A stretch of DNA of 64,000 bases from Blastopirellula retiformator. GTDB lineage: Bacteria; Planctomycetota; Planctomycetia; Pirellulales; Pirellulaceae. The DNA lies in the NCBI RefSeq assembly GCF_007859755.1, contig NZ_SJPF01000004.1, positions 434,894 to 498,893 of the forward strand, in the 5' to 3' direction. Positions 38,757 to 46,909 of the stretch are shown here, in pieces. Each line of letters opens with the position of its first letter. Within the stretch, counting starts at the first letter, position 1. A model generated the notes under the pieces. That model was not told the DNA's origin. It worked only from the letters and a program-made list of their open reading frames with translations, and made no database searches. The position numbers were made by a program, and so were the translations under genes.

Positions 38757-38764
38757 ACGCCGTC

Positions 38765-39373
38765 ATGCTTGGCGCCCACTTAGATTCATCCGCTTACGTC
38801 TCGCATTTGCAACAAGAGATCGCCAAGGTCGACCAGGCCGCGATCCAGAACTGGGCCGACCTGATCTACCAGGCCTGGGAGAATGGCAAATGGGTTTACA
38901 TCTTTGGCAACGGCGGATCGGGCACGACCGCCAGCCACTTTGCCGAAGATCTGGGCAAGAGCACGCTGCACGAGAAAGACCTGGGCGATGAGTCGCGCAA
39001 ACGGCTGAAGGTGCTCAGCCTGACCGACAACGCCGGTTGGCTGATGGCGATCGGCAACGACCTGGCCTACGACCAGATCTTCGTGCAGCAGTTGATGAAC
39101 TACGGCGGAGAAGGGGATGTAGTGATCGCGATCAGCGGATCAGGCAACAGCGACAACGTGCTGCACGCGGTCGACTGGGCCAATCGCCACGGCCTGACGA
39201 CGATCGGCCTGACCGGCTACAGCGGCGGCAAGCTGAAAGACCTGGCCCACCATAGCCTGCACGTGCCGACCAACGACATGGGAATGGTCGAGAGCATCCA
39301 TCTTTGCCTGTTCCACTGGGTGCTGAACGACGTCTTCGCCCGGATCAATCACGTCGGCCGCTACGAAGCGTAA
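38765..39373 (+). CDS. SIS domain protein, GmhA-like phosphosugar isomerase family
   Basis: A 202-residue single SIS domain protein. The phosphosugar-binding pattern is clear: IFGNGGSGTTASHFAEDLGK near 48-66, then AISGSGNSDNVL and GLTGYSGGKLKDLAHHSLHVP. Size and order fit GmhA/DiaA-type sedoheptulose 7-phosphate isomerases, which make ADP-heptose precursors, but some relatives are regulators. It sits between the MFS gene (8-nt gap) and a ROK kinase (50-nt gap), consistent with phosphosugar metabolism. No other heptose gene is in the window, so the isomerase role is an inference. Confidence 0.85.
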   Translation: MLGAHLDSSAYVSHLQQEIAKVDQAAIQNWADLIYQAWENGKWVYIFGNGGSGTTASHFAEDLGKSTLHEKDLGDESRKRLKVLSLTDNAGWLMAIGNDLAYDQIFVQQLMNYGGEGDVVIAISGSGNSDNVLHAVDWANRHGLTTIGLTGYSGGKLKDLAHHSLHVPTNDMGMVESIHLCLFHWVLNDVFARINHVGRYEA

Positions 39374-39423
39374 CAGGGCCGCCCGCCACCAACCGCCAAA
39401 CGCCCCGAGGAGAAAGCTCTTTC

Positions 39424-40422
39424 ATGTTCCTCGGAATCGAGATTGGCGGAACCAAGCTGCAAGTCGCCGTCGGCCTGCCCGGGCAAGAGCCCGTCGCGCT
39501 GGAGCGAATGGAAGTGCAGGCGGACCGGGGCGCGAACGGCATTCTCAACCAGATCGAAACGGCCGCCCATCGCCTGCTGCAGAAGAACCAACCGCTGGGG
39601 ATCGGCGTCGGCTTTGGCGGCCCGGTCGATCCGCAAACCGGCGTCGTCGCCAAGAGCCATCAGATCGACGGCTGGAATCGCTTTCCATTGCGCGACTGGT
39701 GTGAGAAGACCTTCAACCTGCCCACCGCGATCTGCAACGACTGCGACGCGGCGGCCCTGGCCGAAGCGACCTACGGCGCCGCGGCTGGCGCCAAGAGCGT
39801 CTTCTATGTCACCGTCGGTACCGGCGTGGGAGGCGGCTTCGTTTATCAGGGGCAACAGTTTGGCGCCGATCGCCCGACGATTGCCGAGATCGGCCACATG
39901 CGCCCCGGCATCCATGCCGACCGCGCCGAGATCACCGTCGAGTCGATCGCCAGCGGTTGGGGCCTGGCGGCCGAAGCCCGCTCGCGACTGATGGGGGACG
40001 TTTCGCGTTCGCTCTCCTTGTCGCGCGATCGCAGTCCGATTGCCGAGCAGACCAGCGACGAGTTCGCCCGCGACCTACTGCTCCGCTGTGACCATGACCT
40101 CGACCAACTAACCGCCAAGCTGATCGGCCAGGCCGCCGCCGACGGCAACGAACTGGCCCGCGACATTCTGGAACATGGCACGCAGGCCCTGGGCTGGGCG
40201 ATCGCCCAAGTCGTGACGCTGATGGCGCCGCAAGTGATCGTGGTCGGCGGGGGCGTCTCGCTAATGGGAGACCAACTCTTCTTCACGCCGCTGCGGGCGC
40301 AGGTCCGCCGCTTCGTCTTCCCGCCGTTGGTCGATAGTTGTTCGATTGTGTCGGCGAAGTTGGGAGAGTTGGTGGTGGTGCACGGCGCACTAGCCCTGGC
40401 CGCGCAACGATCTGAACACTAA
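39424..40422 (+). CDS. ROK family sugar kinase-like protein
   Basis: A 332-residue ROK protein. It begins MFLGIEIGGTKLQVAVG (ATP phosphate-1 loop), has GVGFGGPVDPQTG, CNDCDAAALAEATYGA (catalytic Asp region), and VTVGTGVGGGFVYQG (adenosine loop). The zinc-binding His-Cys3 motif that usually follows is altered: EIGHMRPGIHADRAE keeps the His but has no cysteines. It likely phosphorylates a hexose; the identity is unknown. The ATG at 39424 with an upstream GAGGAG is preferred to an earlier frame that overlaps the SIS gene. Third gene of an MFS-SIS-ROK run. Confidence 0.87.
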   Translation: MFLGIEIGGTKLQVAVGLPGQEPVALERMEVQADRGANGILNQIETAAHRLLQKNQPLGIGVGFGGPVDPQTGVVAKSHQIDGWNRFPLRDWCEKTFNLPTAICNDCDAAALAEATYGAAAGAKSVFYVTVGTGVGGGFVYQGQQFGADRPTIAEIGHMRPGIHADRAEITVESIASGWGLAAEARSRLMGDVSRSLSLSRDRSPIAEQTSDEFARDLLLRCDHDLDQLTAKLIGQAAADGNELARDILEHGTQALGWAIAQVVTLMAPQVIVVGGGVSLMGDQLFFTPLRAQVRRFVFPPLVDSCSIVSAKLGELVVVHGALALAAQRSEH

Positions 40423-40425
40423 GCG

Positions 40426-40447
40426 CGAGGCGCGAGCCGAGGGAATG
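40426..40447 (-). repeat. CATTCCCTCGGC-type repeat, copy 1
   Basis: Read on the reverse strand it begins CATTCCCTCGGCTCGCGCCT. A nearly identical sequence lies at 43319-43340 on the forward strand, differing by one base over 22. Confidence 0.65.
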
Positions 40448-40694
40448 TGGCCGCAAAGAACACGACGGCATCCTGCGCGCAACGGTTCAAAGCACCTACA
40501 AGCCGCTTCTTTCGCTATCCTCCGACTGGCTCGTCTTCGAACCCCACAATTCTGCTTGACAAAGCGCACGGAATTGTGGTCGATTTCAGGCGACGTTTGA
40601 GGACGTCGCCCGCTGGGCTTGGTCTTTGGAAATTGATGAAGGAGGCTTAGAACGCTCAACACTAGCCCGCAGTTCGTGGTCCGCACCGCGGCCC

Positions 40695-41795
40695 CTACCT
40701 AGTTAGTTCGCGGATGTCATCCAGCAGTGCGTTTACGTCGTTCAGCGACGTGTCCCACGAGCACATGAAGCGGGCGCCGCCGTTGGCGATGAAGCCGTAG
40801 AACTTCCAGCCTTTCGCGCGCAGCCCTTCGGCCACCGGTTCCGGCATCTGCACGAAGCAGGCGTTCGCTTCGACTGGGGCGAGCAGCGACACGCCGTCGA
40901 TCGACTCGATTCCCTTACCCAGTTCCGCCGCACAGGCGTTGGCGCTTTGGGCGTGCTTCAGCCAGGCGTTCGATTCGAGCAGGCCGATCCAGGGCGCCGA
41001 GAGGAACCGCATCTTCGAGGCGAGTTGGCCTGACTGTTTGCAGCGGTACTCGAACTCGTGGGCCAGCTCTTTGTTGAAGAAGATGACCGCTTCGCCAACC
41101 GGCATGCCGATCTTGGTGCCGCCGAAGCAGAGGACGTCGATCCCCAGTCGCCAAGTGACGTCAGCCGGGGCTTTGCCCAAGCTGGCCAGCGCGTTCGACA
41201 GCCGGGCGCCATCCAGGTGGAGCCGCAGGTGGTGCCGCTTCGCCGTGTCGCACAGGGCGGCCAGTTCGTCGGGCTGATAGACCGTGCCCATTTCGGTCGC
41301 CTGGGTGACGCTTAACACGCGCGGCTTGGGATAGTGAATGTCCTTGCGGCGGTTGACGATGTTCTCGACCGCAGTCGGATCAATCTTGCCATTGGCTCCG
41401 TCGGCCAGCAGAACCTTGGTGCCGTTGGAGAAGAACTCCGGGGCGCCGCATTCGTCGGTCTCGACGTGCGCCTGGGCGTGGCAGATGACGCTGTGGTACG
41501 AGTTGCAGAGCGCGGCCAAGGCGAGCGAGTTGGCGGCGGTGCCGTTGAAGACGAAGTAGACTTCGCAGTCGGTCTCGAAGAACTCTCGCAGCAGGTCGGA
41601 CGCGCGGTCGGTCCAGGGATCATCTCCGTAGGCAGGGGCATGACCCAAGCGGGCATGCTCGAGCGCTTCCCAGACTTCAGGGATGACGCCTGCGTAGTTA
41701 TCGCTGGCGAACTGACGGCGCGGCAGTGGATTGGGGGCGTTCAAGCGACCCTCCGACGAAACTGAAGATGTGAAAGACCAAGCGTTCCGCTCCAT
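40695..41795 (-). CDS. Low-specificity threonine aldolase-like PLP enzyme
   Basis: A 366-residue PLP-dependent protein of the threonine aldolase/beta-eliminating lyase family (fold type I). It has ASDNYAGVIPEV at the start, FNGTAANSLAL for cofactor phosphate contact, HLDGARLSNAL with the Asp that binds the pyridine nitrogen, and CFGGTKIGMPVGEA with the Schiff-base Lys. It would cleave L-threonine or L-allo-threonine to glycine and acetaldehyde, a possible glycine source. The start at 41795 is supported only by a loose GAGGA site; the first 28 residues are not conserved-looking. It ends a reverse-strand group with thrC and dapB. Confidence 0.88.
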   Translation of the reverse strand: MERNAWSFTSSVSSEGRLNAPNPLPRRQFASDNYAGVIPEVWEALEHARLGHAPAYGDDPWTDRASDLLREFFETDCEVYFVFNGTAANSLALAALCNSYHSVICHAQAHVETDECGAPEFFSNGTKVLLADGANGKIDPTAVENIVNRRKDIHYPKPRVLSVTQATEMGTVYQPDELAALCDTAKRHHLRLHLDGARLSNALASLGKAPADVTWRLGIDVLCFGGTKIGMPVGEAVIFFNKELAHEFEYRCKQSGQLASKMRFLSAPWIGLLESNAWLKHAQSANACAAELGKGIESIDGVSLLAPVEANACFVQMPEPVAEGLRAKGWKFYGFIANGGARFMCSWDTSLNDVNALLDDIRELTR

Positions 41796-41872
41796 TATGC
41801 CTGATCCTCGTCGGGGGCTCTTGTAGAATCTGCGCGCAAACCAAAGAGCAATTTACTTTCCGCGGGGGCAAT

Positions 41873-42244
41873 TTACTTTCCGCGGCTTTCCGCATGCTTG
41901 GCCCGGACTTCGGGCAAAGGATAATCGACAATTGGCAAATTTACTTGCACTAACTCTTTGAGGCGCTGATAGCCGCGGGTCGCCAGCTCCTGGCGCTGGG
42001 CGACGAAGGCCGCGTCGAGGTTCGCCTTAGCGAAGTCTCCCTCGGCCGTCACCGGCGCGAAGCCCTCGTCAACGATGAACTGCGCCAACACCGGGTTACA
42101 GCGAATGTGGCGTTCGGGCGTCGTGTGCAACACCTCGGGATCGAGCATTCCGATCACGTACCGCAAGTAGAGATCGCTTTCGGTCAGCTTCTCAACCGGC
42201 TGACCGCAAACTTCGCAGTTGTACCCTTCGTCGCACTTGGCCAT
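41873..42244 (-). CDS. Small conserved-looking protein of unknown function
   Basis: A 123-residue soluble protein. It starts MAKCDEGYNCEVCGQPV, with a C-x2-C pair that may bind metal, though the other two ligands of a full zinc site are not clear (a further Cys lies near residue 49). The rest is mixed helical and hydrophilic with no domain I recognise. Its ATG directly abuts the dapB stop (TAAATG), so it is almost certainly translated from the dapB mRNA. Codon use is like its neighbours. Function unknown. Confidence 0.75.
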   Translation of the reverse strand: MAKCDEGYNCEVCGQPVEKLTESDLYLRYVIGMLDPEVLHTTPERHIRCNPVLAQFIVDEGFAPVTAEGDFAKANLDAAFVAQRQELATRGYQRLKELVQVNLPIVDYPLPEVRAKHAESRGK

Positions 42245-43042
42245 TTACAGCCCCAGGACGTCGGCCATCGTGTACAGGCCCGGCGGTTTGCCGGCGGCGT
42301 ACTGAGCCGCTTTCAAGGCGCCGTTGGCGTAGCAGTCGCGGTTGCTGGCGCCCACCTTCAGCTCGATCGTTTCGCCCAATAGGCCAAAGATGATCGTGTG
42401 CTCGCCGGGGTTGTCGCCGACGCGGACGGCGTGGTAACCGATCTCGTCGCGGGGACGTTCACCGGGGCGGCCTTCGCGGCCGTGGGCTTCCTTGGTCTGG
42501 CCCATCTGCGACTGGACGATCTCGCCGAATTTCAGGGCGGTGCCGCTGGGGGAGTCTTCTTTGAAGCGATGATGCCGCTCGATGATTTCGACGTCGGCGC
42601 CGCCCGGGTAATCCTTCAGCGCGGCGGCGGCGATCTCGGTCAGCTTCATCGTCAGGTTGACCGCCAGGCTCATGCTGGGCGCCCAGACGATAGCGATCTT
42701 CTGGGCCGCTTCGTGCAGCAACGCCTTTTGCGCGTCGGTCAGGCCGGTGGTCGCCATCACCAGGGCGATGTTGCTGTCGACGCAGGTCTGGATCGCTCGA
42801 TCAGCGCCGGCCGGAACCGAGAAGTCGATCAGCGCGTCGGCTTCGACGTCCAACTTGCTGGTCAGCGGCAAGCCGATCGGACCGACGCCGGCGATCGCTC
42901 CGGCGTCTTCGCCCAGCTTCGGCTGGCCGTCATGCTCCAGCGCCGCCACCAGGTTGATGCCGGGGTTTTGATGGCCGAGTGCGATCAAACGTTGTCCCAT
43001 TCGACCAGCAGCTCCGCTGATCACGACGCGCGGTGCGCTCAT
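42245..43042 (-). CDS. dapB: 4-hydroxy-tetrahydrodipicolinate reductase DapB
   Basis: DapB reduces 4-hydroxy-tetrahydrodipicolinate in the lysine/diaminopimelate pathway. The 265-residue protein has the NAD(P)-binding ISGAAGRMGQRL at the N-terminus, DFSVPAGA, ATTGLTD, the catalytic E-I-I-E-R-H-H-R-F-K and the substrate loop DSPSGTAL. Start at 43042 is chosen because it opens the Rossmann strand and GGAG lies upstream; the frame runs 53 codons further through repeat sequence. A small gene of unknown function is coupled downstream, and thrC lies upstream beyond a repeat-rich gap. Confidence 0.95.
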   Translation of the reverse strand: MSAPRVVISGAAGRMGQRLIALGHQNPGINLVAALEHDGQPKLGEDAGAIAGVGPIGLPLTSKLDVEADALIDFSVPAGADRAIQTCVDSNIALVMATTGLTDAQKALLHEAAQKIAIVWAPSMSLAVNLTMKLTEIAAAALKDYPGGADVEIIERHHRFKEDSPSGTALKFGEIVQSQMGQTKEAHGREGRPGERPRDEIGYHAVRVGDNPGEHTIIFGLLGETIELKVGASNRDCYANGALKAAQYAAGKPPGLYTMADVLGL

Positions 43043-43070
43043 AGCTTTGTTAACTCCGATGAACCGTTCT

Positions 43071-43106
43071 TGGGTGCCGTTGCCACGTCTGCGTGGCAAG
43101 GAATGC
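43071..43106. repeat. GCCATTGCCA palindrome family, copy 2
   Basis: GTTGCCACG and CGTGGCAA arms around TCTG, preceded by TGGGTGCC. It is a diverged version of the palindrome at 49423-49460. It lies just upstream of the dapB start. Confidence 0.55.
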
Positions 43107-43249
43107 GTGGACAAGAGGTAGGGTTGGTGCAGCAAGCGAATAGGTCTTGCGAATTCCATATTCGCGTGAATCGCTTGCGTAACCCACCTTGAACTTGCCA
43201 ACGCATTGTTGGGTTTCGCTTCGCTGCACCCAACCTACAACTCGACTTC

Positions 43250-43300
43250 AATCTACCGTGTGCCACTGCTGGCTCGTCCAGCAGTGGCACACGGTAGATT
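43250..43300. repeat. CGTGTGC-type palindrome, copy 3: perfect 23-bp arms
   Basis: A perfect inverted repeat with 23-bp arms and a 5-nt loop (CTCGT). The arm consists of the 16-bp family core (CGTGTGCCACTGCTGG) plus seven further bases (AATCTAC) that are mirrored exactly on the other side. Copies at 18689 and 34035 share only the core. Confidence 0.88.
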
Positions 43301-43318
43301 GAACGATGATGGACGCCG

Positions 43319-43340
43319 CATTCCCTCGGCTTGCGCCTCG
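43319..43340 (+). repeat. CATTCCCTCGGC-type repeat, copy 2
   Basis: Starts CATTCCCTCGGCTTGCGCCT. It matches the reverse strand of 40426-40447 apart from one position. Confidence 0.65.
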
Positions 43341-43387
43341 GGCTACGATTGCTCCGCAAGGTGTGCGAAGAACGTAGCGGGCATCGA

Positions 43388-44788
43388 CTAACCGTACAAC
43401 TGAATCGCGGTGACGATGTCGGCCAGTTCGTTTTTGACCGCGACGGCGCGGTTGGCGTGGGCGGCTCGTTTGACGCCGCGGCTGCCGAGGATCTGGTTGA
43501 AGTAATCCTGGTCGGTCGTGTGATAGGCGACCGTCGCATTCGGATCCTTTAGCAGGTGCCCGGTCAGGATGCAGACGACGCGGTCGCTGGGAGCGATGAC
43601 CCCTTCTTCTCGCAGCATCTTGGCGCCCGCCACGCTGGCGGCGCTGGCCGGCTCGCACCCCATGCCGCCCGAGCCGACTTGGCTCTTGGCGTCCATGATC
43701 TCTTGATCGTTCACCTGGCGGACGACGCCGTCGCAATCGTGCAGCGCTCGCAGGCACTTGGTCAGATTGACCGGGCGATTGATCTCGATCGCGCTGGCCA
43801 AGGTCGACGCTTTGGCGCCGGTCTCGTCCATCGTCTGGTAGTAACCGTTGATCAGGTCTTTGTCGAAGTGCCCGCCATTCCAGCGAAGGTTGTGCTTGTT
43901 GTAAAGCTGGTCAAGCGTATCGGCGCCGCCTGCGTTGATCACCGCCAGCCGCGGAATCCGCGTGATCAGGCCGAGCTCTTTCAGTTCGGCGAACGCTTTG
44001 CCGAAGGCGCTGGAGTTCCCCAGGTTGCCGCCCGGCACGACGATCCAATCGGGCGGCTCCCAACGAAGCGCCTCAAGCACGCGGAACATCACCGACTTTT
44101 GCCCTTCCAGACGGAACGGGTTGACGCTGTTAACCAAGTAGATCCCCAGGTCCTTGGTCACTTCCTTCACGCGGGCCATGGCGTCGTCAAAGTCGCCGGA
44201 GATCTGCAGCGTGAGGGCGCCATAGTCGAGCGCCTGCGACAGCTTGCCGTACGAGATCTTGCCCGAGCCGATGAAGATCACCGCCTTCATCAATTGGGTC
44301 ACCGAGCAATACATCGCCAAAGAGGCGCTGGTGTTGCCGGTCGAAGCGCAGGCGGCTCGCTTGGCGCCGACGATGTGGGCGTGAGAGAACGCGGCCGTCA
44401 TGCCGTTGTCTTTGAAGCTGCCGGAAGGGTTCATCCCCTCGTACTGCAGATGCAACTTGCCGGAGTCGAGCCCGACGTACTGGCCAACCCGATCGGTCTG
44501 CTGCAGCAACGTTTGGCCTTCGCCCAGCGTGACGATCTGCTCGTCGGTGGCGTACGGGAACAAGCTGCGGAACCGCCAGACGCCGCTGAAGTTGAGTGGG
44601 TTATCGCGACGCGACCAGTTCGCTTCGATCTCTTTCCAACTGCTCGGGGGTCTTACCTGATCCCAGTCATACTTGACGTCAAGCAGTTCGCCGCAAGCGG
44701 GACAAGCGACCAGCACTTGGCCGATGTCGTAGGTCTTTCCGCAATTCGGCGAGAGGCATTTTTGAAATGCGTGAGGAGCGTCGGCCAC
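43388..44788 (-). CDS. thrC: Threonine synthase ThrC
   Basis: ThrC converts O-phosphohomoserine to threonine with PLP. The 466-residue protein has a short N-terminal zinc-ribbon-like part ([11 protein letters not shown] ... CPACG), then the fold-type-II core with [11 protein letters not shown] (PLP Lys), [28 protein letters not shown] (phosphate loop) and [12 protein letters not shown]. An N-terminal ribbon and this length fit the plant/archaeal-type class of threonine synthases. Its stop is 345 bp upstream of dapB, the two sharing the aspartate-family pathway. Confidence 0.95.
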   Translation of the reverse strand: MADAPHAFQKCLSPNCGKTYDIGQVLVACPACGELLDVKYDWDQVRPPSSWKEIEANWSRRDNPLNFSGVWRFRSLFPYATDEQIVTLGEGQTLLQQTDRVGQYVGLDSGKLHLQYEGMNPSGSFKDNGMTAAFSHAHIVGAKRAACASTGNTSASLAMYCSVTQLMKAVIFIGSGKISYGKLSQALDYGALTLQISGDFDDAMARVKEVTKDLGIYLVNSVNPFRLEGQKSVMFRVLEALRWEPPDWIVVPGGNLGNSSAFGKAFAELKELGLITRIPRLAVINAGGADTLDQLYNKHNLRWNGGHFDKDLINGYYQTMDETGAKASTLASAIEINRPVNLTKCLRALHDCDGVVRQVNDQEIMDAKSQVGSGGMGCEPASAASVAGAKMLREEGVIAPSDRVVCILTGHLLKDPNATVAYHTTDQDYFNQILGSRGVKRAAHANRAVAVKNELADIVTAIQLYG

Positions 44789-44918
44789 GAGGCTAATTAC
44801 TTACTATGAAAGGCTTTTTGAACAAAAATCGGAATGCTCAGTCTATTGGAGCAAACCAGGCCCATCAAGGCGAGATCCCACCGCCTGTGAGGCTGAAAAA
44901 GGGAAGTTGCTGCAAAAA

Positions 44919-44948
44919 TTGACGCGGCGAAAACTCCCCCATTAGAAT
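44919..44948 (+). promoter_or_regulatory. Putative promoter of the DksA-like/lspA genes
   Basis: TTGACG at 44919-44924, an 18-nt spacer and TAGAAT at 44943-44948, about 40 nt before the ATG at 44987. Confidence 0.55.
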
Positions 44949-44986
44949 AAAGGGGCTTTCACTCACCTCAACGGAGTTCTGGGGCG

Positions 44987-45394
44987 ATGGCCACTACCCC
45001 ATCGGATCCGAAAAAACATGCGTTAAAACCGGCCGATGCCGAGCCGTTTCGGGTCGTGCTGCAGAAGCTGCGGGCTCGCCTACGCGGGGACGTCTCGCAC
45101 ATGACCGATTCGGCCCTGCGCAAAACGCGGAGCGAGTCTTCTGGCGATCTCTCCAGCATGCCGATTCACATGGCGGACATCGGCAGCGATAATTACGAGC
45201 AAGAGTTCACGCTCAGCATGCTGGCGGCCGAGGAAGGGACGCTTCAATTGATTCAAGAAGCACTGGCCAGAATTGAGTCCGGCGTGTATGGTGCGTGCCT
45301 CGAATGCGGCGGCAGAATCAAGAAGCCGCGACTTCACGCGATCCCTTACACACCGCTTTGCATTGACTGTGCCAACCAGCGAGAACGCCACTAG
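44987..45394 (+). CDS. TraR/DksA family zinc finger protein
   Basis: A 135-residue DksA/TraR-type protein. A helical N-terminal part (about 20-95, coiled-coil-like, LQKLRARLRGDVSHM ... MLAAEEGTLQLIQEALARIESG) leads to the C-terminal four-cysteine zinc finger YGACLECGGRIKKPRLHAIPYTPLCIDC, given by its ends. Full DksA acts in the RNA polymerase secondary channel with ppGpp; the acidic DxxDxA tip of the coiled coil is not clear here, so the same function is not assured. Its last 26 bases overlap lspA. Confidence 0.88.
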   Translation: MATTPSDPKKHALKPADAEPFRVVLQKLRARLRGDVSHMTDSALRKTRSESSGDLSSMPIHMADIGSDNYEQEFTLSMLAAEEGTLQLIQEALARIESGVYGACLECGGRIKKPRLHAIPYTPLCIDCANQRERH

Positions 45395-46004
45395 TCCGCC
45401 TGCCCCGGTTCAGCCAACCGTCGGGGTCAATCGCTACGTCATCTTCTTCGCCTTGGCGATTCTCGGATGCGGGCTCGATTTGTGGACAAAACATGCCGTT
45501 TTTCAGGCCGACGCCCAGTTTCCGCTGATCGAACGTCCCGGCAAACCGCCGCTGCGGATCTACTGGCTGATCGAGAACTACGTCGGGTTTGAGACCTCGC
45601 TCAACCATGGGGCCCTCTTTGGAATGGGGCAGGGGGGAACCCCGATCTTCGCTGGGTTCTCGGTGGTGGCGGCGATTGGCATCGTCTACTGGCTCTTCTT
45701 TCGCAAGGCGGCCAGCGACCTTTGGCTGACCATCGCCTTGGGAAGCGTGACGGCGGGCATCTTCGGGAACTTACATGACCGACTAGGCTTGTATCATGGC
45801 TTCGGTCATTGGGACAAAGGCGCCGTCCGCGACTGGATTCTCCTGACGGCGGGTTCCTACGACCTCCGCTGGCCAAATTTTAATATTGCCGACAGTTTTT
45901 TAGTTTGTGGGGCTGCATTGTTGCTTATACATGCGTTTATGCAGCCAGTGGAGGAAAAGCCGACACAATCCCCCGCAAACCACCCGCCCCAAAAAGAAGT
46001 GTAA
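45369..46004 (+). CDS. lspA: Signal peptidase II (lipoprotein signal peptidase) LspA
   Basis: LspA cleaves lipoprotein signal peptides after lipidation. The 211-residue protein has four membrane segments, with the two catalytic Asp residues in GNLHDRLGL and NIADSF; the first helix contains LDLWTKH in place of the common DQxTK. The only plausible start is GTG at 45369, which overlaps the DksA-like stop by 26 bases, implying translational coupling. It has longer N- and C-terminal tails than the usual 160-170 residues. Lipoprotein substrates include the LRR lipoprotein at 19921-20997. Confidence 0.9.
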   Translation: MPTSENATSPPAPVQPTVGVNRYVIFFALAILGCGLDLWTKHAVFQADAQFPLIERPGKPPLRIYWLIENYVGFETSLNHGALFGMGQGGTPIFAGFSVVAAIGIVYWLFFRKAASDLWLTIALGSVTAGIFGNLHDRLGLYHGFGHWDKGAVRDWILLTAGSYDLRWPNFNIADSFLVCGAALLLIHAFMQPVEEKPTQSPANHPPQKEV

Positions 46005-46014
46005 GCATATTTTA

Positions 46015-46042
46015 TTGACAATGTGATATTTTCCAGTAAATT
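46015..46042 (+). promoter_or_regulatory. Putative promoter of the Rrf2 gene
   Basis: TTGACA at 46015-46020, a 16-nt spacer and TAAATT at 46037-46042. The spacer and -10 box are covered by the palindrome at 46023-46047. Confidence 0.6.
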
Positions 46043-46047
46043 ATCAC
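46023..46047. promoter_or_regulatory. Palindromic operator candidate for Rrf2 autoregulation
   Basis: A 25-bp imperfect palindrome, GTGATATTTTCC-A-GTAAATTATCAC, with 10 of 12 positions symmetrical. Its position over the spacer and -10 box would let a bound repressor block RNA polymerase. Rrf2 proteins commonly bind A/T-rich palindromes at their own promoters. Confidence 0.6.
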
Positions 46048-46175
46048 CTGTCCCGTAGTAGTTCTGGTCAATGCCCTTCCATTGGCTGCAATCGACACGG
46101 AACGATTGTCACATACTTCCTCTTCTCATCATATGCGCACGGGAGTCTTCACCTCCCAACATAGGGGCACTACCC

Positions 46176-46664
46176 ATGAAACTTTCGCGTACCGTCGCCT
46201 ATGCCCTCCAGGCGACCCTTCAACTGGCTGAAACCGATTCGCAAAGCCCGGTGCCATGCAGCAAGCTGGCCGCCAAGGGTGACATGCCGGAACGGTTCTT
46301 ATTGCAGGTCCTGCGAAATCTCGTCACTCACGGGATTTTGCGCAGCACTCGCGGAGTCGATGGGGGCTACACGCTAGTTCGTCCAGCGGAGCAGATTTCG
46401 CTGCTGGAAATCATCGAAGCGATCGACGGTCCGATGGACTCCCGGTTGCCACTGGAAACCGAAGTTGACACCTCGTTTCAGGAAAACCTGAAAGAAGCGT
46501 TGGCGAGCGTCACCAGTGCGATGCGTCAACAACTGGCCGATATCAAAATCTCCCAGTTGGTCACGAAGAGTTCTAGCACCCCACGTCCAGGCATCGCGCC
46601 GTCGCCCCATATTGCCGCGACGTCGCTAAATGAAGCGAGCGTGCCGGTTCGCCAAGGTTCGTAA
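46176..46664 (+). CDS. Rrf2 family transcriptional regulator
   Basis: A 162-residue Rrf2-type winged-helix regulator. MKLSRTVAYALQATLQLAE, the recognition helix region (PERFLLQVLRNLVTHGILRSTRGVDGGYTL, given by its ends) and SLLEIIEAIDGP are typical. The three cysteines that ligate Fe-S in IscR/NsrR are absent (one Cys only, near residue 28), so it probably does not sense through that cluster. The C-terminal 50 residues look disordered. The start at 46176 begins the conserved domain; 35 upstream codons are unsupported. It has its own promoter/operator and a strong terminator. Confidence 0.88.
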   Translation: MKLSRTVAYALQATLQLAETDSQSPVPCSKLAAKGDMPERFLLQVLRNLVTHGILRSTRGVDGGYTLVRPAEQISLLEIIEAIDGPMDSRLPLETEVDTSFQENLKEALASVTSAMRQQLADIKISQLVTKSSSTPRPGIAPSPHIAATSLNEASVPVRQGS

Positions 46665-46699
46665 TCGGCCCCGCGCGAATGATCCATGTCTTCAAGAAA

Positions 46700-46737
46700 C
46701 GCTAATGCGGCCCGCAGGCCGCATTAGCGAGTTTTTC
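46700..46737 (+). terminator. Intrinsic terminator after the Rrf2 gene
   Basis: A 12-bp perfect stem (GCTAATGCGGCC/GGCCGCATTAGC) with a CGCA loop at 46701-46728, followed by CGAG and a T5 tract at 46732-46736. It lies 36 nt after the stop. Confidence 0.85.
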
Positions 46738-46873
46738 TGATAGCTGTAGCGTTTCTGGCGTTGGTGAGGCAAGCTGGTCAAGGCGACCGAAGCAGGCGAA
46801 TCCTCCAGATTCGTCGATGCAGGTCAACGCCGACCAGCGCGGCCGCAACCAGCCAGAACGCTAATGATTGAAG

Positions 46874-46893
46874 AAAACCGCTCTAGCGTTTTT
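46874..46893 (-). terminator. Possible terminator after glycyl-tRNA synthetase
   Basis: AAAACCGCTCTAGCGTTTTT forms a short A/T-flanked hairpin directly downstream of the reverse-strand glyS stop. The stem is small and carries a bulge, so this is tentative. Confidence 0.4.
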
Positions 46894-46909
46894 CTGTTTG
46901 GCGTCTCGA

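Larger units (their letters stand above)
43043..43387. other. Repeat-dense intergenic region between thrC and dapB
   Basis: A 345-bp gap with at least four repeat types: the GCCATTGCCA family (43071-43106), an inverted pair GTAGGGTTGGTGCAGCAAGC (about 43120-43140) facing CGCTTCGCTGCACCCAACCT (about 43217-43237), the long perfect palindrome at 43250-43300, and a CATTCCCTCGGC copy at 43319-43340. No coding sequence is supported. Confidence 0.75.

Noticed and set aside
40423-40694. Possible small gene between the ROK and threonine aldolase genes
   Set aside because: Short frames exist on both strands, but they overlap repeat sequence, lack ribosome-binding sites and show low-complexity translations.
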